Source: Thermodesulfovibrio yellowstonii
GTDB lineage: Bacteria > Nitrospirota > Thermodesulfovibrionia > Thermodesulfovibrionales > Dissulfurispiraceae
Length of the DNA stretch: 64,000 bases
Reading direction: 5' to 3'
NCBI GenBank assembly: GCA_020724365.1
Contig: DYHD01000003.1
Location: 1-64,000 of the forward strand
In this document: positions 9,766-19,087 of the stretch, piece after piece
Layout of the letters: each line of letters opens with the position of its first letter
How positions within the stretch are numbered: the first letter of the stretch is position 1
Notes under the pieces: generated by a model
What the model saw: only the letters and a program-made list of their open reading frames with translations
Databases searched by the model: none
Told to the model about the DNA's origin: nothing
Made by a program: the position numbers and the translations under genes

Positions 9766-10599
9766 ATGCAGAATTTGACTAATATCAATCTCAAACATAC
9801 GCTTGATAAACTTTATCATGAATATAATTTCAAAAACAATATTTCAAACGATCCTATTGAATTCCCTCATCAATTCAATAATGATTATGATATAGAGATT
9901 GTCGGCTTTATAGCATCGTCCTTTGCTTATGGCAGGATTAATCTGTTTAAGTCGGTTATAAAAAACATTCTGACTCCTATGGGAAAAAACCCATATGATT
10001 TTATTGTTAATTTTAGTCATAATAAACAGTGCAAATTTTTCTCAGGTATCAATTATAGGTTTAGCACCAATGATGATATTATTTTATTTCTCTCAGCACT
10101 CCATAGGATTATCATAGAATTTAAGACGCTTGAGAATTTATTTAAGAACAATTATAACAATGATGACAATGATATCGGTAATGCTTTGATGGGATTTGTA
10201 AAAGCTTTTTACAAACCTATCTTTAATAAATCTGCTGGATTTCGATTTCTGATTCCTGACCCACAAAAAAATAGCCCTTGTAAAAGATTAAATCTATTTT
10301 TAAGATGGATGATAAGGGACAAGGATATTGATCTTGGTATTTGGAAAGGCATACCAAAAAATAAACTCATTATACCCCTTGACACCCATATTGCGAGAAT
10401 ATCAAGATGCATTGGTTTAACAAAGAGAAAATCAGAAGACTGGAAGACAGCAGTCGAGATTACAGAGTCTTTGAAGCTCTTAGACCCTGAAGATCCTCTT
10501 AAATATGATTTTGTTTTATGTCATTATGGCGTAAATAAACTATGCAGTTCGAAGGTATGCAAAGAATGCAGGTTGCAACATTTGTATTCCGACAAATAG
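9766..10599 (+). CDS. TIGR02757 family protein (function unknown)
   Basis: The sequence matches my memory of the TIGR02757/DUF2400 family: LDKLYHEYN near the start, DPIEFPHQF, IVGFIASSFAYGR, and a C-terminal DTHIARISRCIGLTKRKSEDWKTA stretch that resembles a helix-hairpin-helix DNA-glycosylase fold. KYDFVLCHYGV and a small Cys cluster (CSSKVCKECR) close the protein. The biochemical role is not known to me. The frame is open from 9676, but the sequence before ATG 9766 is not family-like. No strong ribosome-binding site is seen, so the start is approximate. Confidence 0.75.
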   Translation: MQNLTNINLKHTLDKLYHEYNFKNNISNDPIEFPHQFNNDYDIEIVGFIASSFAYGRINLFKSVIKNILTPMGKNPYDFIVNFSHNKQCKFFSGINYRFSTNDDIILFLSALHRIIIEFKTLENLFKNNYNNDDNDIGNALMGFVKAFYKPIFNKSAGFRFLIPDPQKNSPCKRLNLFLRWMIRDKDIDLGIWKGIPKNKLIIPLDTHIARISRCIGLTKRKSEDWKTAVEITESLKLLDPEDPLKYDFVLCHYGVNKLCSSKVCKECRLQHLYSDK

Positions 10600-10847
10600 A
10601 TATAAGATTTACAAAGCGTGGTATGGATGGTTATCTTGGCTATCCAAAAATATTTAAATCTTCCTACAGGAGAGACGACTATCTTTATAATATTTTCCAT
10701 TTTAAAAACCTTTTATCTACAATTTTTTTATATAACGAAAATTTTGGATTTAAATTAGGCAATCTTTCTATAATATCCGTAAAATTTCATGCTAACAACA
10801 TTATATGATTTTATGAACAGCTTTTATGGAAACTATAAGGAGTTATT
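10600..10847. other. intergenic stretch, no gene supported
   Basis: Between the TIGR02757 gene and purB the sequence is AT-rich. One plus-strand frame (10542-10808) and one minus-strand frame are open, but neither shows recognisable motifs or a good ribosome-binding site. A promoter for purB probably lies here; no clear -35/-10 pair was picked out. Confidence 0.4.
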
Positions 10848-12149
10848 ATGATATCAAGATACACTCGTCCTGAGATGGGCAAACTTTGGGAACCAAAAAA
10901 CAAATTTCAAAAATGGCTTGATGTTGAAATAGCGGTTTGTGAGGCTTGGGCAGAAATTGGAGAGATTCCTAAAGATGCCCTCAAAATAATCAAAAAAAAG
11001 GCAGGCTTTGATATAGCACGAATAGATGAGATAGAAAAGACAGTTAAGCATGATGTTATTGCCTTTTTGACTTCTGTTGGCGAATTTGTTGGTTCAGAAG
11101 CAAAATATATCCATAAAGGACTTACATCATACGATGTTGTTGATACAGCGTTATCTCTCTTGATGAGAGAATCAGCAGATATCCTGATAACTGATCTCAT
11201 AAATCTAAAAGAAGTTCTTAAATCACAAGCATCTAAATATAAAGATGTTCCCTGCATAGGTAGAAGCCATGGAGTACATGCAGAACCAATGACATTTGGT
11301 CTTAAATTTGCTCTATGGTTTGAGGATACCAAAAGAAGCCTGCTAAGAATGCAGACCGCAAAAAAGACTATCAGCGTAGGTAAAATATCCGGGGCTGTTG
11401 GGACTTTCTCAAATATACCACCTAAGCTAGAAGAAAGAGTATGCAAAAAGCTTGGACTAAAACCAGAGCATGTTTCTACTCAAGTTATCCAAAGAGACAG
11501 GCATGCAGAATATTTAAGCACCCTTGCATTAATTGCAGCTAATATTGAAAAGATAGCTATCGAAATCAGGCATCTTCAAAGGACAGAGGTTTTAGAAGCA
11601 GAGGAACCTTTTACCTCTGGTCAAAAAGGTTCCTCTGCAATGCCGCATAAAAGGAATCCTATCGGGACTGAAAATCTCTCAGGGCTTGCAAGAATTGTAA
11701 GATCACACTGCATTGCAGCTATGGAAAATGTTGCCCTCTGGCATGAGAGGGATATCTCGCATTCATCAGTTGAGAGGGTTATAATTCCTGATAGTATTAT
11801 ATTAACTGACTATATGCTCGATAGGCTGGCTAATATTTTAAATGATTTAATGGTATATCCTGATAAGATGATGGCAAATATTGAAAAGAGCTATGGACTA
11901 TACAATTCACAGAGGGTCATGCTTTCGATGATTGATAAAGGGCTATCAAGAGAAAAGGCTTATGAATTAGTTCAAAATATGGCTATGGAAAGTTGGAAAA
12001 AGGGGATTAGTTTTAAGGATTTGCTCATGAAAGATAAAACTATAATAAAATATCTAACAAAGAAAGAAATCGATGAAATCTTTGACTTAAAGTATTATCT
12101 GAGAAATATTGATTTTATATTTGAAAGGGTTTTCGATGAGAGAAGTTGA
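10848..12149 (+). CDS. purB: Adenylosuccinate lyase
   Basis: Catalyses two steps of purine synthesis: SAICAR to AICAR and adenylosuccinate to AMP. The fumarase-superfamily signature GSSAMPHKRNP is present, together with the upstream segments KHDVIAF, HKGLTSYDVVDTA and GRSHGVHAEP expected around the active site. The 433-aa length is normal for the bacterial short form. AGGAG precedes the ATG. It heads a purB-lptE-holA operon with overlapping ends. Confidence 0.96.
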   Translation: MISRYTRPEMGKLWEPKNKFQKWLDVEIAVCEAWAEIGEIPKDALKIIKKKAGFDIARIDEIEKTVKHDVIAFLTSVGEFVGSEAKYIHKGLTSYDVVDTALSLLMRESADILITDLINLKEVLKSQASKYKDVPCIGRSHGVHAEPMTFGLKFALWFEDTKRSLLRMQTAKKTISVGKISGAVGTFSNIPPKLEERVCKKLGLKPEHVSTQVIQRDRHAEYLSTLALIAANIEKIAIEIRHLQRTEVLEAEEPFTSGQKGSSAMPHKRNPIGTENLSGLARIVRSHCIAAMENVALWHERDISHSSVERVIIPDSIILTDYMLDRLANILNDLMVYPDKMMANIEKSYGLYNSQRVMLSMIDKGLSREKAYELVQNMAMESWKKGISFKDLLMKDKTIIKYLTKKEIDEIFDLKYYLRNIDFIFERVFDERS

Positions 12150-12678
12150 TGAAGACTTGTTGAATAAAAGAGTTAGATTATTCGCTTACTTTTTTTTAAT
12201 TCTCATTTTTTTGGTCTCAAGCTGTGGCTATTCAGTGCATAAAAAAGCCAATTTGCCATTCACTGATATACAAATTGGTAAGATAAATAATCTAACTTTT
12301 GAGCCAAAGTTGCAGGATAAGCTTCAAAGAGCACTTGCAGATACTTTCATCCAATATGGTTTTGAGATTAGTCCAACTTCAAGATATCGGCTCGAAGGAG
12401 ATATAACGAGATTTGAGATAAAAACCTTATCTGAAAAAGACTTAATAACTACTGAGTACCAGATTTTTTTATTCTGCAGTTTTAAACTTATAGATACCAC
12501 AACAAATAATGTAATCAAGGTTGATTCAATAACTGACCCCTTTGTCAGTTATTTCTCTGCAAAGGGCAGGCTTGAGAATGTTCTTGCACAGAAAGAATCG
12601 GCTGTGGAAAATTCTTTGAATGACCTTTCTAAAGAACTTATAAGATATATCATATATAAAAAGGTAGAAGTCAAATGA
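12136..12678 (+). CDS. lptE: LptE-like LPS-assembly lipoprotein
   Basis: A 180-aa lipoprotein with a charged N-terminus, a hydrophobic segment and a lipobox LVSSC placing the lipidated Cys at residue 30, followed by GYS. The mature part resembles LptE, the lipoprotein plug of the LptD outer-membrane LPS translocon (PFTDIQIGKINNLTFEP, QDKLQRALADTFIQYG). The ATG at 12136 has AAGGG at 6 nt and overlaps purB by 14 nt; the frame is open upstream but without a lipobox-compatible context. It ends with an ATGA overlap into holA, and lptE-holA is a common neighbour pair. Confidence 0.83.
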   Translation: MREVDEDLLNKRVRLFAYFFLILIFLVSSCGYSVHKKANLPFTDIQIGKINNLTFEPKLQDKLQRALADTFIQYGFEISPTSRYRLEGDITRFEIKTLSEKDLITTEYQIFLFCSFKLIDTTTNNVIKVDSITDPFVSYFSAKGRLENVLAQKESAVENSLNDLSKELIRYIIYKKVEVK

Positions 12679-13577
12679 GCCTGAAAAACTTCAGTCTTGA
12701 AGCTTCAAATGGTATGCCATCACCAGTTTATCTTATATCTTCTCAAGATGATTTTTTGCTATATGAAAGTCTCACGCTTATCAAAGAGAAACTGAGCTGC
12801 GCCGATTCAATTAATTTCGCTCAATATGACCTTGATTCGAGCGAATCTCCTGTTTCAATCAAAGAAATTGTTACAATTTTGAATACACCTCCTTTCTTCG
12901 GTGAAAGGCGAATAATTATCTTAAAAAACCTTCAGAAATTGCCTAAAAAGGAGATTAAAAGATTCGCTGAATACTTGATATCACCTGCACAATATACCCT
13001 TCTTGTAATGCTATTTAAAGGCGATCATAAGAAATTTTTTGATGCTGCTATTCTTAATAAGACTAAGTTAATCCCAATTAATATTAACGCAACTGATATT
13101 CCACTATGGATCAAGGAAAAGGCAAAAAAGAGTGGAATTCAACTAACAGAGAATGCTGTTGAGTATATTGTCAACACTGTTGGGGATGATCTGGCGATGC
13201 TTAACTCAGAGATACAAAAAATTTCCCTCATAGGCAAAAAAACAGTTGATATATCAGATATAAAAGAAGTACTATGTGAGGGTATTGAGTTTGATGCCTT
13301 TCAACTTGCGAGGGCGCTTGAGCGAAAAGATAAAAAATCGGTATTTAAGATTTATTACAATATCGAGAAAAACATTGATCCATACAAGCTTCTTGGCGCC
13401 CTTAACTGGCATTATAGAGCTTTATACGATAAAACAAAAGAAGAACAAAGGGTTGAATACTATAAAATCTTCAGGCTGCTTTTCGAAACAGATTTCGCAA
13501 TAAAAAACTCGCAAAGCAATGCTATGGAAAATTTCTTAATTAAGATGCTTCGGGTTGAGCAGAAGGCTCGTGAATAG
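12675..13577 (+). CDS. holA: DNA polymerase III delta subunit
   Basis: The clamp-loader delta subunit opens the beta sliding clamp. The N-terminal segment PVYLISSQDDFLLYE and the following TLNTPPFFGERRIIILKN match the HolA pattern, with the helical C-terminal domain (AFQLARALERKDKK, LLGALNWHYRALYD) expected for the collar. The ATG overlaps the lptE stop (ATGA). The last 38 nt overlap the 3' end of rpsT on the opposite strand, so the two messages converge and are complementary at their ends. Confidence 0.88.
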   Translation: MSLKNFSLEASNGMPSPVYLISSQDDFLLYESLTLIKEKLSCADSINFAQYDLDSSESPVSIKEIVTILNTPPFFGERRIIILKNLQKLPKKEIKRFAEYLISPAQYTLLVMLFKGDHKKFFDAAILNKTKLIPININATDIPLWIKEKAKKSGIQLTENAVEYIVNTVGDDLAMLNSEIQKISLIGKKTVDISDIKEVLCEGIEFDAFQLARALERKDKKSVFKIYYNIEKNIDPYKLLGALNWHYRALYDKTKEEQRVEYYKIFRLLFETDFAIKNSQSNAMENFLIKMLRVEQKARE

Positions 13578-13872
13578 TTTCCTTAGCCCTAAACATTGCA
13601 ATCTTCTTTGCAATCCTTGATATTTTTCTTGATGCTGTATTTCTATGGATAACTTTCTTAGATGCTGCACTAGAAATAACTTTAACGGTCTCTCTAAAAA
13701 TAGCTTCGAGGCTATCTTTATCTTTATTATTATTATTTAAAGCTGCAGTTAATTTTCCTACTTGGGTTTTGATTTTCGTCTTTACAGACTGATTCTGCAG
13801 TTCTTTTTTTTCTGATTGCTTGACCCTCTTAAGTGCAGATGGATTTTTTTTAGGTGCAGTCTTTGCCGCCAA
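13540..13872 (-). CDS. rpsT: 30S ribosomal protein S20 (TTG start)
   Basis: A small basic ribosomal protein. After initiation it reads AAKTAPKKNPSALKR, continues with KTKIKTQVGKL and ends with the conserved HRNTASRKISRIAKK helix. There is a short extra acidic tail (ETIHEPSAQPEAS) beyond the usual end, making it 110 aa instead of about 87-90. The start codon is TTG, with GGAGG about 6 nt upstream. In E. coli rpsT also starts with UUG and is autoregulated at initiation; a similar control is possible here. Confidence 0.95.
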   Translation of the reverse strand: MAAKTAPKKNPSALKRVKQSEKKELQNQSVKTKIKTQVGKLTAALNNNNKDKDSLEAIFRETVKVISSAASKKVIHRNTASRKISRIAKKIAMFRAKETIHEPSAQPEAS

Positions 13873-13948
13873 CTTAACGCCTCCAAATACTTAATATTAG
13901 TTAATCAATAAGTATAAATTTTAACATAATTTAAACAACAAAATCAAT

Positions 13949-14110
13949 TTACTTCTTTTGTGTCTTACTTTCTAACTCTTGTCCTTTATCTTCTTTAATA
14001 AGTAAGTCTCTCGCAAACTCAAGGCATTTTTGCCCTGCTTTTAAAGAAAACCTTTTCTGACAATTCTCACGATAAGCGCAAATGATACAAATATCTTTCT
14101 TCTCGCCCAC
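13949..14110 (-). CDS. Small Cys-rich protein of unknown function
   Basis: About 53 aa if started at the GTG at 14110, which has AAGGGGG about 5 nt upstream; an ATG at 14188 gives 79 aa but without a good ribosome-binding site. The visible feature is a four-Cys pattern, CIICAYRENCQKRF followed by a Cys about 14 residues later (GQKCLEFARDL). This would suit a small zinc or Fe-S site. I do not recognise a characterised family. It lies upstream of, and in line with, rpsT. Confidence 0.6.
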   Translation of the reverse strand: MGEKKDICIICAYRENCQKRFSLKAGQKCLEFARDLLIKEDKGQELESKTQKK

Positions 14111-14350
14111 ATCAACCCCCTTTATAACGATAATCTCTCTTATATTGAAATAATCTATAAGCAAAGGAGGCTTTTGCAAGAGCCTCAAAGGTCAGAATAT
14201 TTCAAATTGTAATTTATTATAAATATATTTAGGGGTCTCTTTCAAATTTTGTTCTATCACCTTAAAAACCTTTGTTTAATTTTTTTTGATTTTTTTTGGC
14301 TTGATTATGTAATATTTTAAAATCTAATCAATCAATAACAAGGGGTTATT

Positions 14351-15604
14351 ATGAACTTCTTCAATTATAAAAATGGAGAGTTATTTGCTGAGGATGTTCC
14401 TGTCCGAGATATTGCTTCGAAAATCGGAACTCCTGTCTATATTTACAGCTACAATACTCTTATTAGGCATTTTATGGCATATACAAAAGCCTTTAATGAT
14501 ATTCCACATATCATATGCTTTGCCCTTAAGGCAAATTCTAACGCCGCCATTATAAACCTACTTGGTAAGTATGGATGCGGGGCTGATGTCGTTTCAGGTG
14601 GGGAGCTTTTCAGAGCTTTAAGTGCAGGGATATCACCACAAAAGATAGTTTATGCAGGTGTCGGCAAGACAGAGGAAGAAATAAAATATGCCCTAAAAAG
14701 TAAGATATTGATGTTTAATGTGGAGTCTGATAATGAACTCTTAGAAATAGATAGAATAGCAGGCAAAATGAAAATAAAAGCTCCAATTGCACTAAGGATA
14801 AATCCTGATATTGACCCTCAAACACATCCATACATATCAACCGGATTGAAGAAACATAAATTTGGTATTCCAATAGAAAAAGCTCTGGATTCTTATAGGC
14901 TTGCAAATAATCTCAAAAATATTCTTATAGTAGGTGTTCATAAGCATATTGGCTCTCAGATTACTGATGTTGCTCCTTATGTTGATGCACTAAAAAGAAT
15001 TCTTATTTTAATAGATTCTCTTATTACACAGGGGATTTCTATCAAATATCTTGATATTGGAGGAGGTCTTGGGATAACTTACAAAGAAGAGACCCCTCCA
15101 TTGCCTTCTCATCTTGCAAAAAGAATCCTACCATTATTATCTAGACATAATCTTACACTAGTTTTAGAGCCCGGCAGGTCTATTGTAGGTAATGCTGGAA
15201 TACTTCTGACAAAAGTCTTATATCTGAAAAAAGCAGAAAATAAAGAATTTATAATAGTAGATGCAGGAATGAACGACCTTATAAGACCTTCAATATATGG
15301 TGCCTACCATGAAATTCAACCAGTTGTTAAGGCTAATAATGATATAATTACTGCTGATATCGTTGGACCAATCTGCGAGTCAGGTGATTTTCTGGCTAAA
15401 GATAGGCGGATATCTCAGGTTAAACAGGGCGAATATCTTGCTGTGATGAGTGCGGGTGCATATGGTTACGCTATGTCGTCAAACTACAATAGCCGACCAA
15501 GATCAGCAGAGGTATTGGTAAAAGATGGTGACTATACCATTATTCGTCAGAGAGAGAAATATAAGGATTTAATAAAAGGCGAGGTAGTGCCTGATTTTAT
15601 TTAA
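14351..15604 (+). CDS. lysA: Diaminopimelate decarboxylase
   Basis: A PLP enzyme making L-lysine from meso-diaminopimelate, the last step of the pathway. The PLP lysine is K60 in CFALKANSN; HKHIGSQ, GGGLGITY and EPGRSIVGNAG follow, and the CESGDFLAKDR motif supplies the partner active-site Cys. The 417-aa length is normal. AAGGGG precedes the ATG. It is the first gene of lysA-dapF-dapA. No lysine riboswitch was recognised in the 160-base leader. Confidence 0.96.
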   Translation: MNFFNYKNGELFAEDVPVRDIASKIGTPVYIYSYNTLIRHFMAYTKAFNDIPHIICFALKANSNAAIINLLGKYGCGADVVSGGELFRALSAGISPQKIVYAGVGKTEEEIKYALKSKILMFNVESDNELLEIDRIAGKMKIKAPIALRINPDIDPQTHPYISTGLKKHKFGIPIEKALDSYRLANNLKNILIVGVHKHIGSQITDVAPYVDALKRILILIDSLITQGISIKYLDIGGGLGITYKEETPPLPSHLAKRILPLLSRHNLTLVLEPGRSIVGNAGILLTKVLYLKKAENKEFIIVDAGMNDLIRPSIYGAYHEIQPVVKANNDIITADIVGPICESGDFLAKDRRISQVKQGEYLAVMSAGAYGYAMSSNYNSRPRSAEVLVKDGDYTIIRQREKYKDLIKGEVVPDFI

Positions 15605-15634
15605 ATTTAAATAATAATCTCGGGGGATTTTTCT

Positions 15635-16486
15635 TTGAAGATACCATTTACCAAAATGCACGGATCATCCAATGATTTTATCCTAATTGACTCTTATAAA
15701 CAAGATAGAGATTTTTTGAAACTTGAGTTGAAAGGTTTGAGCAAAAAATTATGCGATAGACGATTAGGCATAGGAGCAGATCAACTTTTAATCCTTGAAC
15801 CATCCAATATAGCAGATTTCAAGATGAGGATATTCAATTCAGATGGTAGTGAAGTTGAGATGTGTGGCAATGGCATAAGATGCCTTGCTAAATACATATG
15901 GGACAGAGAATTATCGAAAAATATTATCCTTAAAATCGAGACTCTTGCAGGGATAATAATGCCTGAAAAAAAGGGTGATATGGTAAGAGTTGATTTAGGT
16001 GAACCAGCCTTTCAACCAGATATGATCCCAACCAAACTTGCTAAAGAATTACCAGATTTACCTTCCATAATCGATTATCCATTAAATATTCTTGATAGGC
16101 AGTTCAATGTTACCTGTGTATCTATGGGCAATCCACATACTATCATATTTTTAGAGGAAGATATTGAAACTTTTCCTGTGCATATTTATGGACCTGCTAT
16201 AGAAAATCTTGAGTCCTTCCCAAAAAGAACAAATGTTGAATTCGTAAATTGTAAGGGTACGGGTGAGCTTAATATGAGGGTGTGGGAAAGAGGTTCAGGG
16301 GAGACAATGGCGTGTGGGACAGGTGCTGCATCTGTTGCTATTGCAGCAATGAAAAAACAATTAACTGATCGGAAAGTAATAGTTCACCTGTTAGGAGGTG
16401 ACCTGTTAATAGAATGGGCAGAAAACAATCATGTTTTTATGACAGGACCAGCGGTCACGGTATTTGAAGGATCCATTGAACTATAG
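15635..16486 (+). CDS. dapF: Diaminopimelate epimerase (TTG start)
   Basis: Interconverts LL- and meso-diaminopimelate. The two catalytic cysteines are C77 in EMCGNGIRC and C227 in MACGTGAASVA. The protein begins KIPFTKMHGSSNDFILID, as the family does, from a TTG start with GGGGG about 7 nt upstream; no ATG in the same frame would keep that conserved start. It lies 30 nt after lysA. Confidence 0.95.
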   Translation: MKIPFTKMHGSSNDFILIDSYKQDRDFLKLELKGLSKKLCDRRLGIGADQLLILEPSNIADFKMRIFNSDGSEVEMCGNGIRCLAKYIWDRELSKNIILKIETLAGIIMPEKKGDMVRVDLGEPAFQPDMIPTKLAKELPDLPSIIDYPLNILDRQFNVTCVSMGNPHTIIFLEEDIETFPVHIYGPAIENLESFPKRTNVEFVNCKGTGELNMRVWERGSGETMACGTGAASVAIAAMKKQLTDRKVIVHLLGGDLLIEWAENNHVFMTGPAVTVFEGSIEL

Positions 16487-16541
16487 AATTGAAGTTATTG
16501 ATTTAATCTTGACTCAATAAATTAAAGTTAAGGAGGCATAA

Positions 16542-17417
16542 ATGTTTAAGGGTTCAATAGTAGCAATAGTAACCCCATTTAAGGATGGGATTTTTGATGA
16601 AAAAGCTTATGGAGAACTTATAGAATGGCATATTTCTGAAGGAACTCACGGGATTCTCGCTTGTGGAACGACAGGAGAAGCATCTACCCTTGATTTTGAG
16701 GAACATTTCAGGGTGATAGAGGTCGCTGTTAAAGCTGCTAACAAGCGTATTCCTGTTATCGCTGGCACGGGTGCCAATTCTACTGATGAAGCTATTACCC
16801 TCACAAAAAAGGCAAAGGAATTAGGCGCTGATGCTGCACTTCTCGTAACCCCTTACTATAACAAGCCTACACAGGAAGGTCTTTATAGACATTATAAAAT
16901 AATAGCTGAAATGATAGATTTGCCAATGATTCTATATAATGTTCCGGGGAGAACCGCAGTTAATCTGCTACCTTCAACAGTTGCAAGATTAATGGAGTGC
17001 AAAAATATCATCGCCATTAAAGAGGCAACTGGAGATATGAAGCAGTCTAGCGAATTAATAAGGCTGTGCGGGGATAGAATAAAAGTCTTATCAGGTGATG
17101 ATTTTACAACATTAACTCAGCTTGCATTGGGCGGATGCGGATCTATTTCTGTTACTGCCAACATAGCACCAAAGGACAGCGCTGAAATGTTCAATGCTTG
17201 GGAAAAAGGCGATATTGCAAGAGCAAGAGAACTTCACTATAAACTTGAGCCTATTAATTATGCAATGTTTATAGAGACTAATCCGATCCCTGTTAAAACC
17301 TCTCTGGCTCTAATGGGCAAGATCAAAGAAGAATTTAGGCTTCCACTCTGTGAGATGTCATCCTCTAACAAAGAGAAATTGAAAAGCATTCTGCTCAGTG
17401 CTGGCATTATCAAATAG
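16542..17417 (+). CDS. dapA: 4-hydroxy-tetrahydrodipicolinate synthase
   Basis: Condenses pyruvate with aspartate semialdehyde, the first committed step of lysine and diaminopimelate synthesis. The Schiff-base lysine is K160 in IIAIKEATGD, with Y132 in ILYNVPGRT and the TTGE motif near 43-46. Length 291 aa is typical. AAGGAGG precedes the ATG. It closes the lysA-dapF-dapA cluster, so three lysine/peptidoglycan precursor steps are grouped here. Confidence 0.97.
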   Translation: MFKGSIVAIVTPFKDGIFDEKAYGELIEWHISEGTHGILACGTTGEASTLDFEEHFRVIEVAVKAANKRIPVIAGTGANSTDEAITLTKKAKELGADAALLVTPYYNKPTQEGLYRHYKIIAEMIDLPMILYNVPGRTAVNLLPSTVARLMECKNIIAIKEATGDMKQSSELIRLCGDRIKVLSGDDFTTLTQLALGGCGSISVTANIAPKDSAEMFNAWEKGDIARARELHYKLEPINYAMFIETNPIPVKTSLALMGKIKEEFRLPLCEMSSSNKEKLKSILLSAGIIK

Positions 17418-17506
17418 ATTTTATAAAAGATTTGCTGAAAATATATTCATCAGCCTGTTCATATGATTAGTAAAAATATAAAATAAAATATGGACAGGCT
17501 ATCTCT

Positions 17507-17699
17507 AAAACAGAGATAGAATTGTAAACCCTTTGATTTATCTGTCATTTCGAACACCCAAAGTGTGTGAGAAATCTTTTCTACAAAGAGGCAAGACTTG
17601 TCTCGAATGAACATGAGAGATTCCTCACGGAGTTTATCCTGAACGAATGAGGAAAGATTCCTTGCTCTGTTCAGAATGACAGCTTTCTATCTCTGTTTT
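17507..17699. mobile_element. MITE-like element with 15-bp terminal inverted repeats
   Basis: The 372-base gap between dapA and hisD has no gene but holds a 193-bp element. Its ends are perfect inverted repeats: AAAACAGAGATAGAA at 17507-17521 and its complement at 17685-17699. Inside, a second pair GTCATTTCGAAC (from 17544) and a GTTCAGAATGAC end (to 17680) forms a long imperfect hairpin. A diverged copy lies in inverse orientation at about 28139-28296. There is no open frame, so it would need a transposase supplied elsewhere. Confidence 0.7.
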
Positions 17700-17789
17700 T
17701 CGGGCTATGTAGGCGAGCAAAAAAGATAGTTTATAAACATAAGATTAGCATCAAAAAAACCAATATAGAAATACGATATAATTAACTTT

Positions 17790-19073
17790 GTGAAAATAAT
17801 TAAAGATAATATTGAATTAGAAAGATTTTTTAAGATTCTTAAAAAAAGGGCGACAGGCTTTACCAAAGATGTCGAAAGCTCAGTTGAACAAATCATATCT
17901 AATGTAAGAAAAACTGGTGATGTTGCAGTAAAAAAATATACTCGGATTTATGACAGACATGATTTTCCCTTGCGAATTGAAGAAGAAGAGATAAAAGCAC
18001 ACTCAAAAAAAGCTAATTCCGATGTTTTAAAGGCATTAAGTATATCAGCAACAAGGATAAAGGAATTTCATGAGAAACAGAGAGAAGATTCATGGACATT
18101 CACTAAAAATGGTGAAACTTTAGGGCAGATAATCAGACCCCTGCAGAGAGTAGGCATTTATGTTCCAGGAGGTAAAGCCTCTTATCCTTCAACTGTTTTA
18201 ATGAATGTTATCCCAGCTCAAGTTGCTGGCGTTTTAGAAATAATCATCTGTGTTCCATCGCCAATGGGACAACTCGATCCATCAGTGATGGCAGCCATAG
18301 ACTTGCTTGATGTAAAAGAAGTTTATAGGATAGGCGGGGCGCAGGCTATAGGGGCTATGGCTTATGGTACTGAGACCATAAAAAAAGTGGATAAAATAGT
18401 TGGACCCGGTAATATCTATGTAGCTACTGCCAAGAAACTGGTTTTTGGAGAGGTTGATATTGATATGATTGCAGGTCCTAGTGAGATTACAATAATAGCT
18501 GATAAAAGCGCCAATCCAGCCATACTTGCAGCAGATATACTAAGTCAAGCTGAGCACGACGAAATGGCTTCAAGCATTTTGATAACTAATTCAGATGAGA
18601 TCATTTTAAATGTTGCCTCAGAGTTGAAATCCCAAATCAAAACCCTTAAAAGAAAGAATATAGCTCAAAAATCACTTAAAAGATTCGGCGCTTTCATCAA
18701 GACTAATAGTATTAAAGAGTCAATAGATATAGCAAACATGATCGCCCCTGAACATCTTGAGATTATTACTGAAAATCCTGAAGATGATGCCAAATATATA
18801 AAAAATGCAGGGGCTATTTTCTTAGGACAGTGGACTCCCGAACCCCTTGGCGACTATTCGGCAGGACCTAATCATACACTCCCTACCTGCGGAACAGCAA
18901 GGTTTTCATCCCCTCTTGGTGTTTATGATTTTGTCAAAAGGATAAGTCTTTTACAATTCGACAAGAAGGGATTTCTTAAACTTGCTGATACAGTCGCTAC
19001 CCTTGCAGATGCTGAAGGACTCGAAGCTCATGCTAATACAATAAGGATAAGAAAAGCTTTGATAAAAAAATAG
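17790..19073 (+). CDS. hisD: Histidinol dehydrogenase (GTG start)
   Basis: Oxidises L-histidinol to L-histidine in two NAD-dependent steps. The motifs YVPGGKASYPSTVLMN, GPGNIYV and the zinc/catalytic stretch SQAEHDE are clear, as are APEHLE and the C-terminal GPNHTLPT. Length 427 aa is normal. The start is a GTG, and no strong Shine-Dalgarno sequence is seen before it. No other his gene is adjacent, so it is not in a histidine operon here. Confidence 0.96.
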   Translation: MKIIKDNIELERFFKILKKRATGFTKDVESSVEQIISNVRKTGDVAVKKYTRIYDRHDFPLRIEEEEIKAHSKKANSDVLKALSISATRIKEFHEKQREDSWTFTKNGETLGQIIRPLQRVGIYVPGGKASYPSTVLMNVIPAQVAGVLEIIICVPSPMGQLDPSVMAAIDLLDVKEVYRIGGAQAIGAMAYGTETIKKVDKIVGPGNIYVATAKKLVFGEVDIDMIAGPSEITIIADKSANPAILAADILSQAEHDEMASSILITNSDEIILNVASELKSQIKTLKRKNIAQKSLKRFGAFIKTNSIKESIDIANMIAPEHLEIITENPEDDAKYIKNAGAIFLGQWTPEPLGDYSAGPNHTLPTCGTARFSSPLGVYDFVKRISLLQFDKKGFLKLADTVATLADAEGLEAHANTIRIRKALIKK

Positions 19074-19087
19074 AGCTATAATTATTG

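Noticed and set aside
10542-10808. Plus-strand 88-codon frame after the TIGR02757 gene
   Set aside because: It overlaps the end of that gene in another frame, has no ribosome-binding site and no recognisable motif.
14189-14350. Lysine riboswitch before lysA
   Set aside because: The stretch is only about 160 bases, AT-rich, and I could not find the paired conserved segments of that riboswitch.
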